Below, in pieces: positions 1-15,478 of a stretch of 64,000 bases of DNA (the stretch's first letter is position 1; every line of letters begins with the position of its first letter). A model generated the notes under the pieces. It saw nothing but the letters and a program-made list of their open reading frames with translations. It was not told where the DNA came from and did no database searches. Both the position numbers and the translations under genes were made by a program. The DNA comes from Lota lota (lineage: Eukaryota > Chordata > Actinopteri > Gadiformes > Lotidae): positions 525,001 through 589,000 of the forward strand of contig JACYXH010000709.1 of the NCBI GenBank assembly GCA_026745465.1. The letters run 5' to 3'.

Positions 1-63
<63 letters not shown>

Positions 64-69
64 TCTCTC
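1..69. repeat. (CT)n microsatellite at window edge
   Basis: Near-perfect CT dinucleotide repeat with one G interruption. It starts at the first base, so the array continues to the left of the window. Confidence 0.95.
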
Positions 70-711
70 CTTTCAGATGAACAAACAAATCAAATGTGTC
101 AAATAAATAGATTTATGGCTTTTGTTTGCTCAAGGAAATGTGTCCTAAATGTAATAAGAATTTGAAATGAAGGAAATAAATGTTAAATTGAATCAAATCT
201 CACAAACAGTCCAGACACTGACTAAGGCATTAACTTTTTTCACCAAAAAAAACCTACAAAAAGCTGGCAAACATGACTAAATATGAGACAATACAACGAT
301 CAATGAATGAACAGTTGACCATTTAACTATTTTTAGACCAATAACCCACGCATGAAACTCGATAATCCTATAGACAGACAGTTAGACCCGTGTTGCATTC
401 GGGAGAGCGGAGAGAATAAGCGTCAGCAGTATTCAGAGCGCCCCAGTTAAAGAAGGGCTCTGGTAAGGTAGGGAAGGCAGGTAACTATTCTAGAAGGGCC
501 TTCCGTTGGGTGTATGGAGCTCCTGACCTGGTCGAGGCAGAGAACAAAGAGCGGAGAACGGAGAGGCCCAACGGTGCATAAAGGTCACCCAACTCACTCC
601 TAATCTCTAGTCACGTCACATTCTATCGAGGAAGTCCCTCCAATGTTTTCTGTTATATACTATTATTATGTTGTTCTTTTATTATCTAGGACGTGTTTAT
701 CTAAAGAAAGG
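70..711. other. Intergenic, no gene seen
   Basis: AT-rich sequence. I see no exon with splice sites, no RNA gene and no clear repeat unit. Confidence 0.6.
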
Positions 712-850
712 TACAGTGAATACGGATGGTAGGCCTATGAAGGTCATTAAGGACAGGGCATCTTGCTCTAGGATGCCTTCAGGTAGGCTGAGGGCAACAG
801 GGATCAAACCAAGGACCATTTGGCTGGGCGTCGACACATGACTTGAGGAC
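712..850 (-). mobile_element. Diverged tRNA-derived SINE copy
   Basis: On the minus strand this reads as the same SINE seen many times in the window: a tRNA B-box-like segment near 800-810, then the body motif about a 'GAGCAAGATGCCCT'-like stretch and 'CTTAATGAC'. It is degraded, with the head partly lost. Confidence 0.6.
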
Positions 851-859
851 AGTAAAGCA

Positions 860-3166
<2,307 letters not shown>

Positions 3167-3167
3167 C

Positions 3168-3300
3168 ATGATGCTGGTGGTGTTCGCTGGACAGTTGTGC
3201 TGAAATCCGGAGCGGAGAGGTCCTCGTAGTAAGTAGCTGCTGGTGTCTTCTAAGGAGATTGCCTTGTGCGCTCTTCAGCCCTCCGTCCGCCTCTGTGGGG
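3168..3300 (-). other. Possible minus-strand 5'-UTR exon (weak)
   Basis: A strong splice-donor match, CAT|GTAAGTG, reads on the minus strand at 3168/3167, just downstream of CpG-rich, promoter-like DNA (about 3200-3480). No ATG-led protein precedes it, so if real it would be a non-coding first exon of a gene lying to the left of the window. The right boundary given is arbitrary. Nothing else supports it. Confidence 0.18.
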
Positions 3301-3531
3301 TGGTCTGGTGGTAGGTGCTATTCTGGAGCCTACAGCCCGGAGGTGGGAGCGCTCTCTCTGGTTACTACTCAGATGGACAAGTCCGCGTCTGTCCGTCCGT
3401 CTGTCCGCTCCACTTGGCTTCCCGACGCTATTATTAGTGGCTGTATGGCAGCGGGTGTCACAGCGTCGCCACAGTAATGAACATGTTACGAACCAGCGCC
3501 TGGATTAGGATTGGGGGTGGGGTGGGGTGGT

Positions 3532-3665
3532 GGGGGGGGGGGGGGGGGGGGGGGGGGGGCGGTGACGTCATGGGATGAGTCGGATGTTGAAATGGTCGGC
3601 CGAAGACATCAGCCCTTTTTTTTTTCATGTCAGTGACGGCGATTGTTTTTTTCTTTAGTGTGTGT

Positions 3666-3711
<46 letters not shown>

Positions 3712-3715
3712 CGTG
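3532..3715. repeat. Poly-G, (GT)n and second poly-G tract
   Basis: Poly-G at 3532-3559, then GT repeats at about 3659-3680 running directly into 30 G residues. G-quadruplex formation on the plus strand is likely. Confidence 0.9.
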
Positions 3716-4520
3716 CGTGCGGGGGTGTGGGTGTGGGTGTGCGTCTCCAGCAAGGTTATGGTGCTGTGTGCCTTCTTGAAAGCGTACCACGAGGTTGTCA
3801 TTGGGATAAACCCAGTGCATACATGGAGCCCGTCTTGATGGCGCGGTGCTCGTCAACAAAATGGCGCGCCGAGGAGGCGTGGCGTCCTCATGGCCGATCG
3901 TTGCGTAGAAATGTGACCTCAAATGCGCGCGCATAGTGCACCTGTAGGCCGGGGCATTTGTGGATGGATGCATTTGAAAGACTTCACGTGTTTAATTAAA
4001 GAGTTTTTAATATTTGCTTGATTTGTTTGTTGCTGTTGTAAAAGATGACTGCAAATGGAGGATGTCGTTTTAAGTATAGAGCACGTTTTGACTTCTGAAA
4101 ATATCGTAACGAGTGTTACATAAAAACCTGACAAGATCATGACTAAAATATGAATTGTTGTTATTGTTTATTAAAAATAGATTTCATAATTAATTATTTA
4201 TCAACGGGCCTATTTCAGCAAGATACATATTCTGACCCATGCTGAATTCACTTGACATTATAGGCTATATGTAGGCCTATATAGTTGTTTGTTTTTAATA
4301 ATACAGAATTATTATTAAATGAGCGATCCAATATTAAAATTAAACATTGAACCATTTATATTGACATGATCAGACCGTATGTAAATATGTAAACATCTAG
4401 GTAAGCCATTTGCGGGGAAAAATGACATCACACAGGACATTAAAGAAGAAAAAGATTTATTTTTTCAACTTAAAAATATTCAGTCTTAAAGATTCATATT
4501 TAACCGAGGAAATACTACAG
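3716..4520. other. Intergenic, no gene seen
   Basis: AT-rich and with no recognisable exon. Minus-strand AATAAA motifs read at 4167-4172 and 4456-4461 and could serve as distal poly(A) signals for mpp1, but this is a guess from position only. Confidence 0.4.
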
Positions 4521-4522
4521 AG

Positions 4523-4542
4523 AATATATATATATATATATA
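4523..4542. repeat. (TA)n microsatellite
   Basis: Short TA dinucleotide run in AT-rich flank. Confidence 0.9.
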
Positions 4543-4820
4543 TTTATGTGAAGCCACGAAGGAGGATATTCACGTTTGTTTCATGCAATGCTAACCAGTA
4601 CTAGTGGATGATCTGCATCCACTTGCATGTCACTGCTAACATTGGCTAACGAGAGAGCTCCAGAACCACATCAGGTGGGTTGAGCGAGGAGGTACGAGGC
4701 ATCTAGGCAGCATTCGTTTCTGCTAATTACACTTAGTGTCCACTGTATTGCTGGGTTTTTAATTCATCATGTGGAATTTGGCTGAATCAGTGGTATTCAG
4801 ACATATCTATCCTTGTTTGT

Positions 4821-4826
<6 letters not shown>

Positions 4827-4889
<63 letters not shown>
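4827..4889. repeat. (TA)n microsatellite
   Basis: About 63 bp of alternating TA following a short GT run and followed by poly-T. Confidence 0.95.
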
Positions 4890-4898
<9 letters not shown>

Positions 4899-4939
4899 GA
4901 GATAAGTTATAGGCATATGATTTGGGTTTAATTGGTGTT

Positions 4940-5172
4940 AAAGGTCCCCTCTTTGCCACCTGGTGTGCGGTTGATTGGTAAATCGTTATCCAAGCCATTT
5001 CAAAATGCTTCAATTTATGACATGACAAGTGGGAGTCGCCCAGATGTGTGACGAGAGATCCAGCTGAAGCCGAGCGGTTGGCCGTGATGCGGTTGAATAC
5101 TCCCACTCGTGACGTTAAGAAGTGGTAGTAAATTCACGTCTTATGCGGCGGTAAAATAGGGGCCCCCTTTTA
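4940..5172. mobile_element. MITE copy 1 (TIRs ending in GGTAAAATAG-like motif)
   Basis: About 230 bp with inverted ends: CCCCTCTTTGCCACCTGG at the left and GGCGGTAAAATAGGGG at the right. Inside are a sub-terminal motif CAAGTGGGAGT and its complement ACTCCCACTCGTGACGT. The same arrangement occurs at 25290-25575 in tmlhe intron 6, which identifies both as one non-autonomous DNA-element family. The family name is not known to me. Confidence 0.55.
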
Positions 5173-5729
5173 AAAGTGCCTTCAGAGCGTAGGCTTTCCG
5201 CGACAGACAACACAGAACACGTCACGACTCGACGTTGACATCAACCCGGTTCAACCACTGAACGTCATGACGAGGGCAAAAAGGAAAACGGACGGGAGAA
5301 ACGACTGAAGTGAACGACACGTTTGATAAAAAAATCCCTGCCAGGGGATTCCATTCACAGTTGTGGTCATATTTAGACAGAACATGGGCGACAACGACTA
5401 CACCCCACACCCCCGGTCCAGCAAACACGGACACAACTCGGGAAGCCAAACCGCTCTCTAGTGACGCTTTGTCTGTTTAGAATATGTTTTTTTTTTCAAA
5501 ATATATCTACCAATATTGAACTATTGCTATTTTCTTGGATGCATTTGTGAAACAAAAATAAAGATAAAATCTCAGTGACGACAACAACACCTCAAAAGTA
5601 TATCCGCGCGCCGCGCGCGTATCCCTAGCGAACGCCACCGACGGCGAGGTCTCCTCCCGCAGGTCCGCTATCGCACTGCTGTTCTAACCACCGTGACGCC
5701 GCCACTCCCCAGACAGAGAGAGAGAGACG
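5173..5729. other. mpp1 3' flank / probable 3' UTR
   Basis: Sequence directly downstream of the mpp1 stop codon (minus strand). It includes a CpG-rich GCGCGCC block near 5606-5620 and no further coding exon. Part is presumably mpp1 3' UTR, but no convincing nearby minus-strand AATAAA was found. Confidence 0.5.
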
Positions 5730-5906
5730 TCAGTACACCCAGGACACAGGTACCCACTGTGGGGTGGAGGTGGCGCGCTCAATGGCTTCCTCCACCCCCT
5801 TCACGCTCTCGTCCACGTCGTTGTTGACGAGGATCTCGTCGAAGAAGTGGCCGTACGTGGCCAAGATGGCGTCCGACTCCTTCTGGATCAGCTGCAGGGA
5901 TTCCGT
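5730..5906 (-). CDS. mpp1: mpp1 exon 12 (terminal coding exon)
   Basis: Codes residues 410-467 and the stop TGA at 5730-5732. It holds the last part of the guanylate-kinase-like domain and ends in the family-typical [10 protein letters not shown]. The acceptor is TTCAG. Confidence 0.96.
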   Translation of the reverse strand, partial: TESLQLIQKESDAILATYGHFFDEILVNNDVDESVKGVEEAIERATSTPQWVPVSWVY

Positions 5907-8900
5907 CTGAAGGGGCGGGAAAACGTTGGGGTTAGCGCTGCCGTTATAGAGCTAGCTAGTTTATCTCTGTATCTCTAGTTTAGCTAGCGAGCGAGCTATT
6001 ATCTCGGTCGTGCAGCACCAAAGTGGACGTCTTTGAATGTATTACACTTTTTGTTTGTGTGATTTGATTGTTCTGAGCTGGTCTGGTAACTGACACAATG
6101 TAGGAAGTGTCGTGTTGTTTGCGTTGGGAGTCGCTACACATCATGCTGTACAGCTTTGGTAAATGAAAACAGCCATTTACAGCATAAATTATGATAGGCA
6201 GACGATACGCAGAACAGAAGATAAAAGATACGATACACGATTCAAAGACCGAGGAGAAAGAGTAGGTCTTCGGACAGGAATTTGAAAGCGTCCGTAGAGT
6301 TAGTGGGAAACTCTATGAGTTAGTGATGGTGGAGTAAAGTTATGAAGTCGCTACTGCCTGGTTGTGTTTAAGGGGCAGGATAGTGTGTAGTGGCTAGTGT
6401 TTGACTCCCAGCCAGGTTCTGGGTTCGATCCCCAATGTCCTTGAGCAAGATGCCCTAACCCCTACCTGCTCCTTAATGACATACATGGGAATTCACAGTG
6501 AGCCGCTTTAGAGAAAAGCCTCTGCTAAGCGACTGGTACGTAATTAACTAATTAACCAGTAAATAATAGTAAACATGGGACTAAGCACCTGTGCAGACGT
6601 GTTGGTGGGGGCGATGAAAATCACCAGAGGCGCGTACTCTGCTGTCCTGACCAGCTTCAATGTCTGTGGAGAGAGAGAGAGAAAAAGAGAGAGAGAGAGA
6701 CAGAGAGAGAAAACAGTTAGACAGCAGGTAGCAGAAGGTACCTGTCACTGCTGTCTCTTCATTCAGAGACAGCAGATGACTCAGAAATATTGGACGCCAA
6801 ACTCTATGCCCAGCAAGGATGCTAACGTTCTATGTTTCAATGTGACTTTTTATTGATATTTGATTGATTGTTTGTTGTTTACTTGTTGTCCACTTTGAGT
6901 TTATTTTAATAATGATAAATAAAATGTATCATCATCATTACTAACCTGGGGTTCTACGTCCAGCAGGGCGATGCTGCCTTGCTCGTGGATCTTCTGGATG
7001 GTCTCGATCTTGGTGCCGAACATGAAGCCCTGGAAGCTGCCGTACTCCAGCAGCTGATTGGACGAGATGCTCTTGGTCATGACGTCGTTGGAGATGAAGT
7101 GGTACTCCTCGCCGGTGGCCTCGTCCTTCCGCGGGGGTCTGGTGGTGTCTGGGGGGGGGGAGGGGGACCGGGAGGTTAGGCAGGGCCTCTGGGTCTAACC
7201 ATGATAGTGATGGAGTGGGAGGAATACGCGGGGACGTACGTGGTGCCGGGTAGGCGAACCTTTCCGGGAATCGGCTCAGCAGGGCGTTCTTGATGTGGCT
7301 CCTTCCTACACCAGGGGCGCCTGAGCGGTTTGGAAATGACAACATTTATCCCAGCTATTCCGACAAATGTGTATAATACAATAACGCTGCCACATGACCA
7401 GCACCAACTTTGCTGATCTGAACATAAAAGGTTCTTTCCCCCCCCCCTGCTTTTCGGATTGATACGATGAACTCTTTACGTGAGACTAAAGGCTTGTTAA
7501 AGATGCACAGGTCCTCCTACTAGTGTGTCCATGCATGAAAGGAGCATGCGTGTTAAGATCCCAACAGGTTAAAGCCCACAGGAAAAAGACATACAGGAAT
7601 CAGACGAGGAGCAAACACACACTGAACAGTAACTACAGACAGGGGATCTGATCGGCTGAACGTCCAGGCAGCTCACCAATGAGAACCAAGGTTTTCCTTT
7701 TGAACGCTGGCAGCCGGACCACCTCCTCGTAGGAGATCACATCCAGCTGGTCGAAAACTGCCGGACACAAAAGGCGTCGTTAGAGAAACCGAAGGGAGGA
7801 AGGGTTTCCGGGAACACTGAAGATTTGGTGAGCGGTTGTCAGGGACTCACTGGAGCTGTGCTTGGCCAGGTACTTGTCTTTACACTTCTTCTTCTTTGCA
7901 AACAGACCGCAGGACGGGCTGCCCTGCGTGGCCTTGCTCTTACTAGCGGAGCGCCTGCAGGCACAATTAAAGACAAGGTGTTTTACAAGGTAACACAATA
8001 CAACACTCAAACAACGTTCAGAACGTTCAGAACGGGTCGTTCTGAACAACGAGCCAGGGCTCGACCACGTAATTCAAGGAAAATAGAAAAGACAGAAATA
8101 AATAGAAACTAAATCAAACAATATTGAGTATCAATAAAAAAAAATAGATATATATAATATAAAAATATGAAATATGAAAGTCAAATGTGTGAGCGCTATA
8201 ACTCAGTGCGGCCATGTTATGGTAGACCGGAAGACTCATTAATATTCACACTAGTGAACAATGGGTCTCCATCATTCATCTCCTAAAGGCCTATTGACCA
8301 AAGTGATACATTTTTGTATGTATTGTTTTGTTTTGTTATGTATTGTTTTTATAGGCATGCTGTGTGCATGTCAGAGTAGTGAATGAAAGGTTTTAAATCC
8401 ATGCACTTACTTTTTATTATTAGCATTGTTGTTATTATTATGCATTTGTATACACTGTCAGAGTAAGTGCATTACTATGAAACAGTGTCTTAAATATATT
8501 TATTAAAGTTCCCACAATGGAAAATGTGCTCTCTTAGATCCAAATTGGGTTTGGATCCAAACCAACGGTTGAATTACATCAACAGCACGCTTTACGCCAC
8601 AACAAATAATACAATTATTCAATGTAGGTATAATCATATATTTGCTCCCAAAAATGTATTCCTACTTATGTCTGGTATGCGGCTGTATTGCGTAGCAATG
8701 ACACATGCCTGCACTGGCGGAAACCGACAAACATTTCGTCCAATTCGGTTTCTCCATCGTCAACTAGGCTGCTATCCTCCTCGGTTGCTTAGCGCTGCTA
8801 TGGCGAAGCTCCACCCTAGCCACCGAGACAACACCACTTTTCGGCCCCACCTCTTGTTTTATGCAGATGGTGTTAAAAAAAACAAACACCCCATCTGATT

Positions 8901-9188
8901 CCCTTTGACTGCTTGCGCTTCTCCAACTGCGGGAAGGAGTGTCTGATGAAACCACGTACCACTCCTGGAGATCGGGGGAGGGGATGAGCCCGGCGTAGTG
9001 GGCGGAGCAGCTCTCCACCCGGCCCTGCCACCAGTTGGGGTCCTGCTTGTTGATGATCTGGATGATGTCGCCTGTCTTGAACTTAAGCCCCGCCTCCTTG
9101 CACGGGATGAGGTCGTCCTTGGCGGGGTCGTAGTTGAACTGCGCCCGCATGTACATCTGAATGCCCCCAGACAGACAGACAGACAGAC

Positions 9189-9239
<51 letters not shown>

Positions 9240-12200
9240 CAGACAGACAGAGACAGAGAGCGATAGACAGATAAAGAGAGAGACAGACAGACAGAGCAAG
9301 CGACAGACATACAGAAAGAGAGAGAGAGACAAAGAGACAGAGAGTGAGAGAGGGAGGGAGAGAGAGACAGTGAGACAGCATTAGTCACAAGATCCCTCAC
9401 CCTCACTGGTAGGACTGGACTGGAGTTAGTCTGGAAAGGATGGAATCCATCTTGTATTTGTGACAGACTATTAAGAGCTAAAGCTGATATCTCTGAGCAG
9501 CTCGCGCAAAATTACTTTCATAATCACAAACCGTATTTGAAAATCATATATTTTAAAACATTTAAAAAAAAGAATACAATGAAGGTTGGATGAAACGTTG
9601 AAAGACGTCTAATAACTGGTGGTTAGAGTGTTTGAGTCCCAGCTGAAAGGTCCCAGGTTCGATCCCCAGTGTCTGCAGACTACCTGTAGGGACCCTTGAA
9701 TAAGATATTTCCTCCACGTATTTACAATAAACATACAACTTACGTATCATATATGCATCAGGAGCTGATGTGGACTATTCTATATGCTATGGTTAATCAT
9801 TCGTTTATGTATATGAGTGATAGGAAAACTATTTTGGGTTTTATTGTATTAAAACCCATTGATTATTAGCGAACATGTTATTAGACAGACATAAAGGTAT
9901 AGAACATAAAGAAAGAAACTACAAACTACTTCTAAAACAACTAGAGTTCTTGAATCAGCCTACCATAACTGGCCACATATAGAGTTTACTCGAAGTATTA
10001 AATAGCTTGTAAAATACTTAATAAATCATTTTTTCACACACTTGTTGATCATTTAAAATGTCCCCCAAGCAATGTGTGTAGTGACACTGTGTGGCCAGCT
10101 GATGGCAGTATGACTCATTCTACTCTACTGGTGTTTCAAGTCAAAGTCAAAGAACAAAATCTTGGGATTATTTTGTTGGACTTTGAAACATTAGATGTCG
10201 ATAGTCACCTGTGTCTCTCATTGACTTACAGAAGATTCATCTGTTGAGGAACAAACTATTTAACACAAGAGGTCGACAAAAATAGGATTTGTGATTCGGT
10301 GTACAGCCAACCAAGGAATCAACCATTACTGCAGTACACGCGCGTCATTTACCCTGATTTTCATGCAATTAATGAAAATAAAGTCAAAATCAAACATTTG
10401 TATCAACAAAACGCAATAGAATACAACCTCGGGACACCGGCCAATGAGATGAGAGGAAAGGTTTTACCTCACAAACCCGCGAGCGGCCGTGCAGGTTGGG
10501 GATGACTTTCATGGTGACCACACCGTTGGTTTCTTTCTGCAAAGCGAGGCACACGACAAACAGGTTATACAAAAACATGTCCTGTTGAGTCATTCAGCCG
10601 AGGCTTTTGTCCAAAGCGGCTGAATTCAGACACGTGTCCTGCAGGAGCAGATGGAGGTGAGGGAGGGAACCTTGCTACAGGACGCCGACCGTTAGCCTGT
10701 AGCCGAATCCTGCTACAACCGAACCCAGTACCTTTTGACTTGGAGTCGAACACCCTTTATTAACACTGCATTAGCTTGCCCTTGCCCCCAAGCAATAACG
10801 TAACGTAGCATTGCGTTACATTCGTCTGTCAAATAATTATCGCTATAAACATTCAAACAATTCATGGGAACCCTGAATGAAAGTGTATAAAACACACCAA
10901 GATCTTCTGGAGCTGGTCCACAGAATGGTTGCCTACACTTTTCCCGTTGATCTCTGCGATTTCATCCCCTTCGTGTAGAGATCCTGGAGAGAATTAGAAA
11001 CCCATTCAGAATGTACTGTAAGGGATAAAGCAGAGGCTACTATTTCTAATCCAGGGAAATCAATGATGTTCTCGGAGTTTATTTGTTTTCACATTGAATT
11101 GCTGTATCTTTGGACTACACTTAGAGCCTGGGGTGATAAATGATGGACGTTGTAGTTCAAAGATGATAAAGGCAAACAACATCCATCATGCATCACTTGG
11201 AGGAGATGCATGATGGATGTTGTAGTCCAAATATCATCCTTGGACTAGAACATGGATCATGGGGCAATGCACAAATAGGCTTTTATAATGGGGTGATGCA
11301 TTATAGTATTTGTAGTCCTAATAGGCTTTGACCATCTTTTGACTACAACTTCCATCATGCATCATGTAGAAATGATAAAGCATATGATTCGACTCAGTTA
11401 ACCTGCTACAAGTACTGAATTAAAAAATAAATAGAAAATGAAACTAAACTGGACGTGCCGCTGTTGTATGGACACCACCCAATAGATAACAGAATGACTA
11501 AATTAATAATCAATAGGTCCAGTACCTTGCCTGTGGATCATGCCTCCATGGAGGATTCTGGCCACCGTACACTTCTGTTTGTCGTTCAGCTTCAGAGTCA
11601 CCCCCTGAAAAGACCAAAACAACCCGGACAAATCTGAATCAGAACCACATTTACTGGCCGAGCATGGTTCACACACGCAAGTGGTTTGACTCCAGTTTAC
11701 AGTCACTCTCCAATGTACAGACCTTCATGTACCCGACTCAATGACATCATGATCATGTTTTGATCATCGTTTAAGTTAGGTTGAGCTAATCAGCTTGAAC
11801 TGACACGAGGGTGAAAAAGAAAACAAGAATGTTGTTGTTTTATCTTTGGTGTGATGTTTGGAGGCTCGTTTACCATCGGCTCCGACGGGTTTTTTTCAAA
11901 CGCCACCTCTCTCATCCTGGTCAGCTCTGATCCGTTGATCGGGGCAGAGCTTCCGTTGGTGTACACTGCTGCCCCCTGAATGTCAGACGTCTGCATATCA
12001 GCCTGCGGAACCAAAAAAACAAATAAAACGGTTTAGTTAGTCAAATAAAATAAGATTAACTTTATTAATGCTGGATGGGAAAAGTGTGAAATTGTGCATT
12101 ATAACAATACATGAGTGATTTACCAGACACTTTCAATCAAAGCGAACTACAGGGGAGGCGGCGTTTACCAGGGTACAAAGGCTACTTCAGTGACACATCG

Positions 12201-15151
12201 AGAAGACATTATAACACTCCCAAATCATTAAAACGGTCAAAGGTGGCTCCTATGTGGGCGACTCCTTGTAGTGAAACTGCTGTGTGTGCAGACCTTGATG
12301 ACCAGACCAGATGATAATACCTAACCCACAGCATTACAGGGTTGCTAGATCCACAGCTAGATCCACAGCTCTTTAAACTATTACATGGAACAACCCTTGT
12401 GGATAGCCTTTACATTTCCTTTTCCCTGCATGATCTGGTCTGTCAGTCTTTGTTAACTAGACATGTCGTTGCTAGGCTACCGACGTCTTTCCAACTGCTG
12501 ATTGATTAGATGTCTAGTAACCAAAGTGGTTCGGATAACATGCTACCTATGAACTACTAGAGGCTGGCAGGCGTCCAATACCATTTTACTATCGACCTTT
12601 TAGGAGATGCTTTTATCAAAAGCGACTCCCAGTGAATCTAGATACAGGTCATTAAGGAGCAGGTAGGGGTTAGACAGTATTGAGACAGGTCATTAAGGAG
12701 CAGGTACGGGTTAGACAGTACAGAGACGGGTCATTAAGGAGCAGGTAGGGGTTAGACAGTACAGAGACAGGTCCTCCGTCGCCGTGGTTACCAGCCAGCG
12801 GTGACATCCGACCAATCATAGTTAAAAACGCAGGAATGAATGTGCTGTGTGAAAGCCTCTTAACGGATTAAAAAAAAGAAAATGCTGTGAAAGAATTCCG
12901 ACGACCGACGAAGAGTTCGATGACACAAATCATGGTCACCTACTGCAGTGGCTTTTAAACTGTTGGCTACGTTTATTGTGGGACGGATTTTTGTAAAATA
13001 TATACAGTAGGCCTACGCATACGTGCACCTCTGTTGATTTTGAATAAAATAGCCGTTTGTAATCATATACAGTATGTATATAATATTTATGTATACAATA
13101 CATTAGATATATAGATAAGAGAGTCCCAGACAGAAGGTAACGCCCAAGGTTTGAGATCCCCTGGAGTTAAATAATTTCACTATCAACTGCGTTCATGAAG
13201 TAGGTAACAGGATACGGCTGGGTATGGCTGAGTAGTTCTAAGTCCAGGGAACACTGGAAACACGCAAGCCAAACAGTGGCCTTTTCAGAGGATTAGAGTA
13301 CATAACACTTCAGGGCAAAACCTGTTTTCAGAGCAGCTCGTCAAGAACTTCAAGTTAAGAAAATACAGAAAGATAGAGAGAGAGAGAAACAGAGAGAGAA
13401 TTACAGAGAAACAGAGAGAGAATCACAGAGAGAAACACAGAGAGAAACACACAGAGAGAAACAGAGTGAGAGAAACACAGAGAAACACAGAGAGAGAGAA
13501 ACAGAGAGAGAGAGTCGAGAGAGAAATTGCTGAACTTAGGAAGTCATTATGGTTACTTTTTATTTACCATTTAGTCATTTAACACACTTTTATCCAAAGC
13601 AACTTAGTGATACTAGATGCATGTCATTAGGTACATGCAGGTAATGCATAGGACCGCCCCTTCCAGGGACGGTTAGGAGGTCCATAGAATGGGCTGACAT
13701 CAAATGGTAGCAAGACATATAATGGTAGTCATTAACTATACATCTGGTATACATTACAGTTGTTTACAGCACAGAGGACATTATGGCGATCAACAAGTTG
13801 TGTTGCCGGGAAACAGGATGGCTGTTTATCGGCTACTATGCTAGCAGGAAAAGGTTTGTCTCATACATGCGGTTTGAGAACACACAGCCAGGTCACATGG
13901 TCTTAGGTCTTAGCGAGTCAGCACCCCTGGTGGTTGAAATATGTAGCACCCTGGTAAAGGGTCTTGAGTCTTTAGGTTAAGGATTAGAGTAAGGGATGTG
14001 TTGTCAGGTAAAGGGTTAGGGTTGTATCTGTATGTAAAGCTGGGTTAATCTACAATTAGTGCAGACCCCAGAACTGAGTAGGACGTTAGACAGATGAACA
14101 AAACAGGCAAAGGACTTCAACATAAAACAGGAAATGACTTTTTCTCGATGCCAAGGGACTTTCAAGTTTTTGTCATTTGGCCACCAGTTCTATACGGGCA
14201 CAGTTTAACAACCCAACTAACGAATCACAATGATAAGACAACTGGTGTGTCATCCCTCCATCACAAATCAAATCATGACAGATCAGTAACAGCCACCATA
14301 ATATCCTGTTTTAATCCAAGTTGATGATGACAATGTTGAAAATGAAGGGGAGAAAGGGTTCCGATTACATTTCATCGCCAAATGGGTTTCCTGAACAAAA
14401 CGCTATCTAAAGACACTTTTAATAGACTACAATATAAGGCTGTTACAATGGATCAGAATCTATTAAAATCCCTCGTCCGTGAGGAATAAACCTTGAAAAC
14501 ATGTCATTTCTAATCAGGAAAAGAGTTTATATAGAAACAAACAAACACAAAATAACTGGTTGCTGGGTGAAGGTCATTTTTTACAGGCTGGACTTCCAGG
14601 TTGTCATAACCGCTGACTAATGCTCGACTCCCACCTCCCCCAGTATCTTTAGCTGCGGAGGCTTGGAGGAAAAAGCCCATTGAATCACGTTATGAAACCT
14701 GTTTTTTAACAGGGGTGAGAGCAGACATGGAAAGCGGTTCTTGTGTAACAAAGGATGACCAACAACATTGGTAGCAATGTTCCCCATTTAGAAAACAGAT
14801 TAGTCAGCTGTTATTAAACATTATAGATTGATAAACTACACTGTGAGGGGACATGCATGCATTGGTACCAAACACGATACAACCAAATAAAAGCTTATCT
14901 TATTATTGTATAATACCTGAATCAGAACCAACCAAGGCAAATCGAGTCAATCTTTAAACGAACAGACGTTTGATCCTTTCACAAACAGGGCCTATTGTTA
15001 AAGACAGCAACAATAAATATCCCAAGTGGATCATACAGCACATATAGTATAGTTAAAAGTATCTATAATCCATATATCCAGTCTCGTCTTAATGCCATGG
15101 CCAGAAGATTAAAATAACGCATCAAAGAATGTAGTTTGTCATGCCACACGA

Positions 15152-15245
<94 letters not shown>

Positions 15246-15438
15246 GTGGTCTCAGACAGAGGATTCCGACGTGCTGATCACTGCAGAAATAAAACGCTGG
15301 CCGAGCGTTTGAGGAACTCTGTGCGTGATGTCTGGTGAGAAAGCCACCTGACTGAGGAAGGAGGCCACTAAACTGAGCGCTGGTTCCCTGACGCCAGCAG
15401 GGTAGTTTCCTCCGTGCTGACTCATCATATCTGAGAGA

Positions 15439-15478
<40 letters not shown>

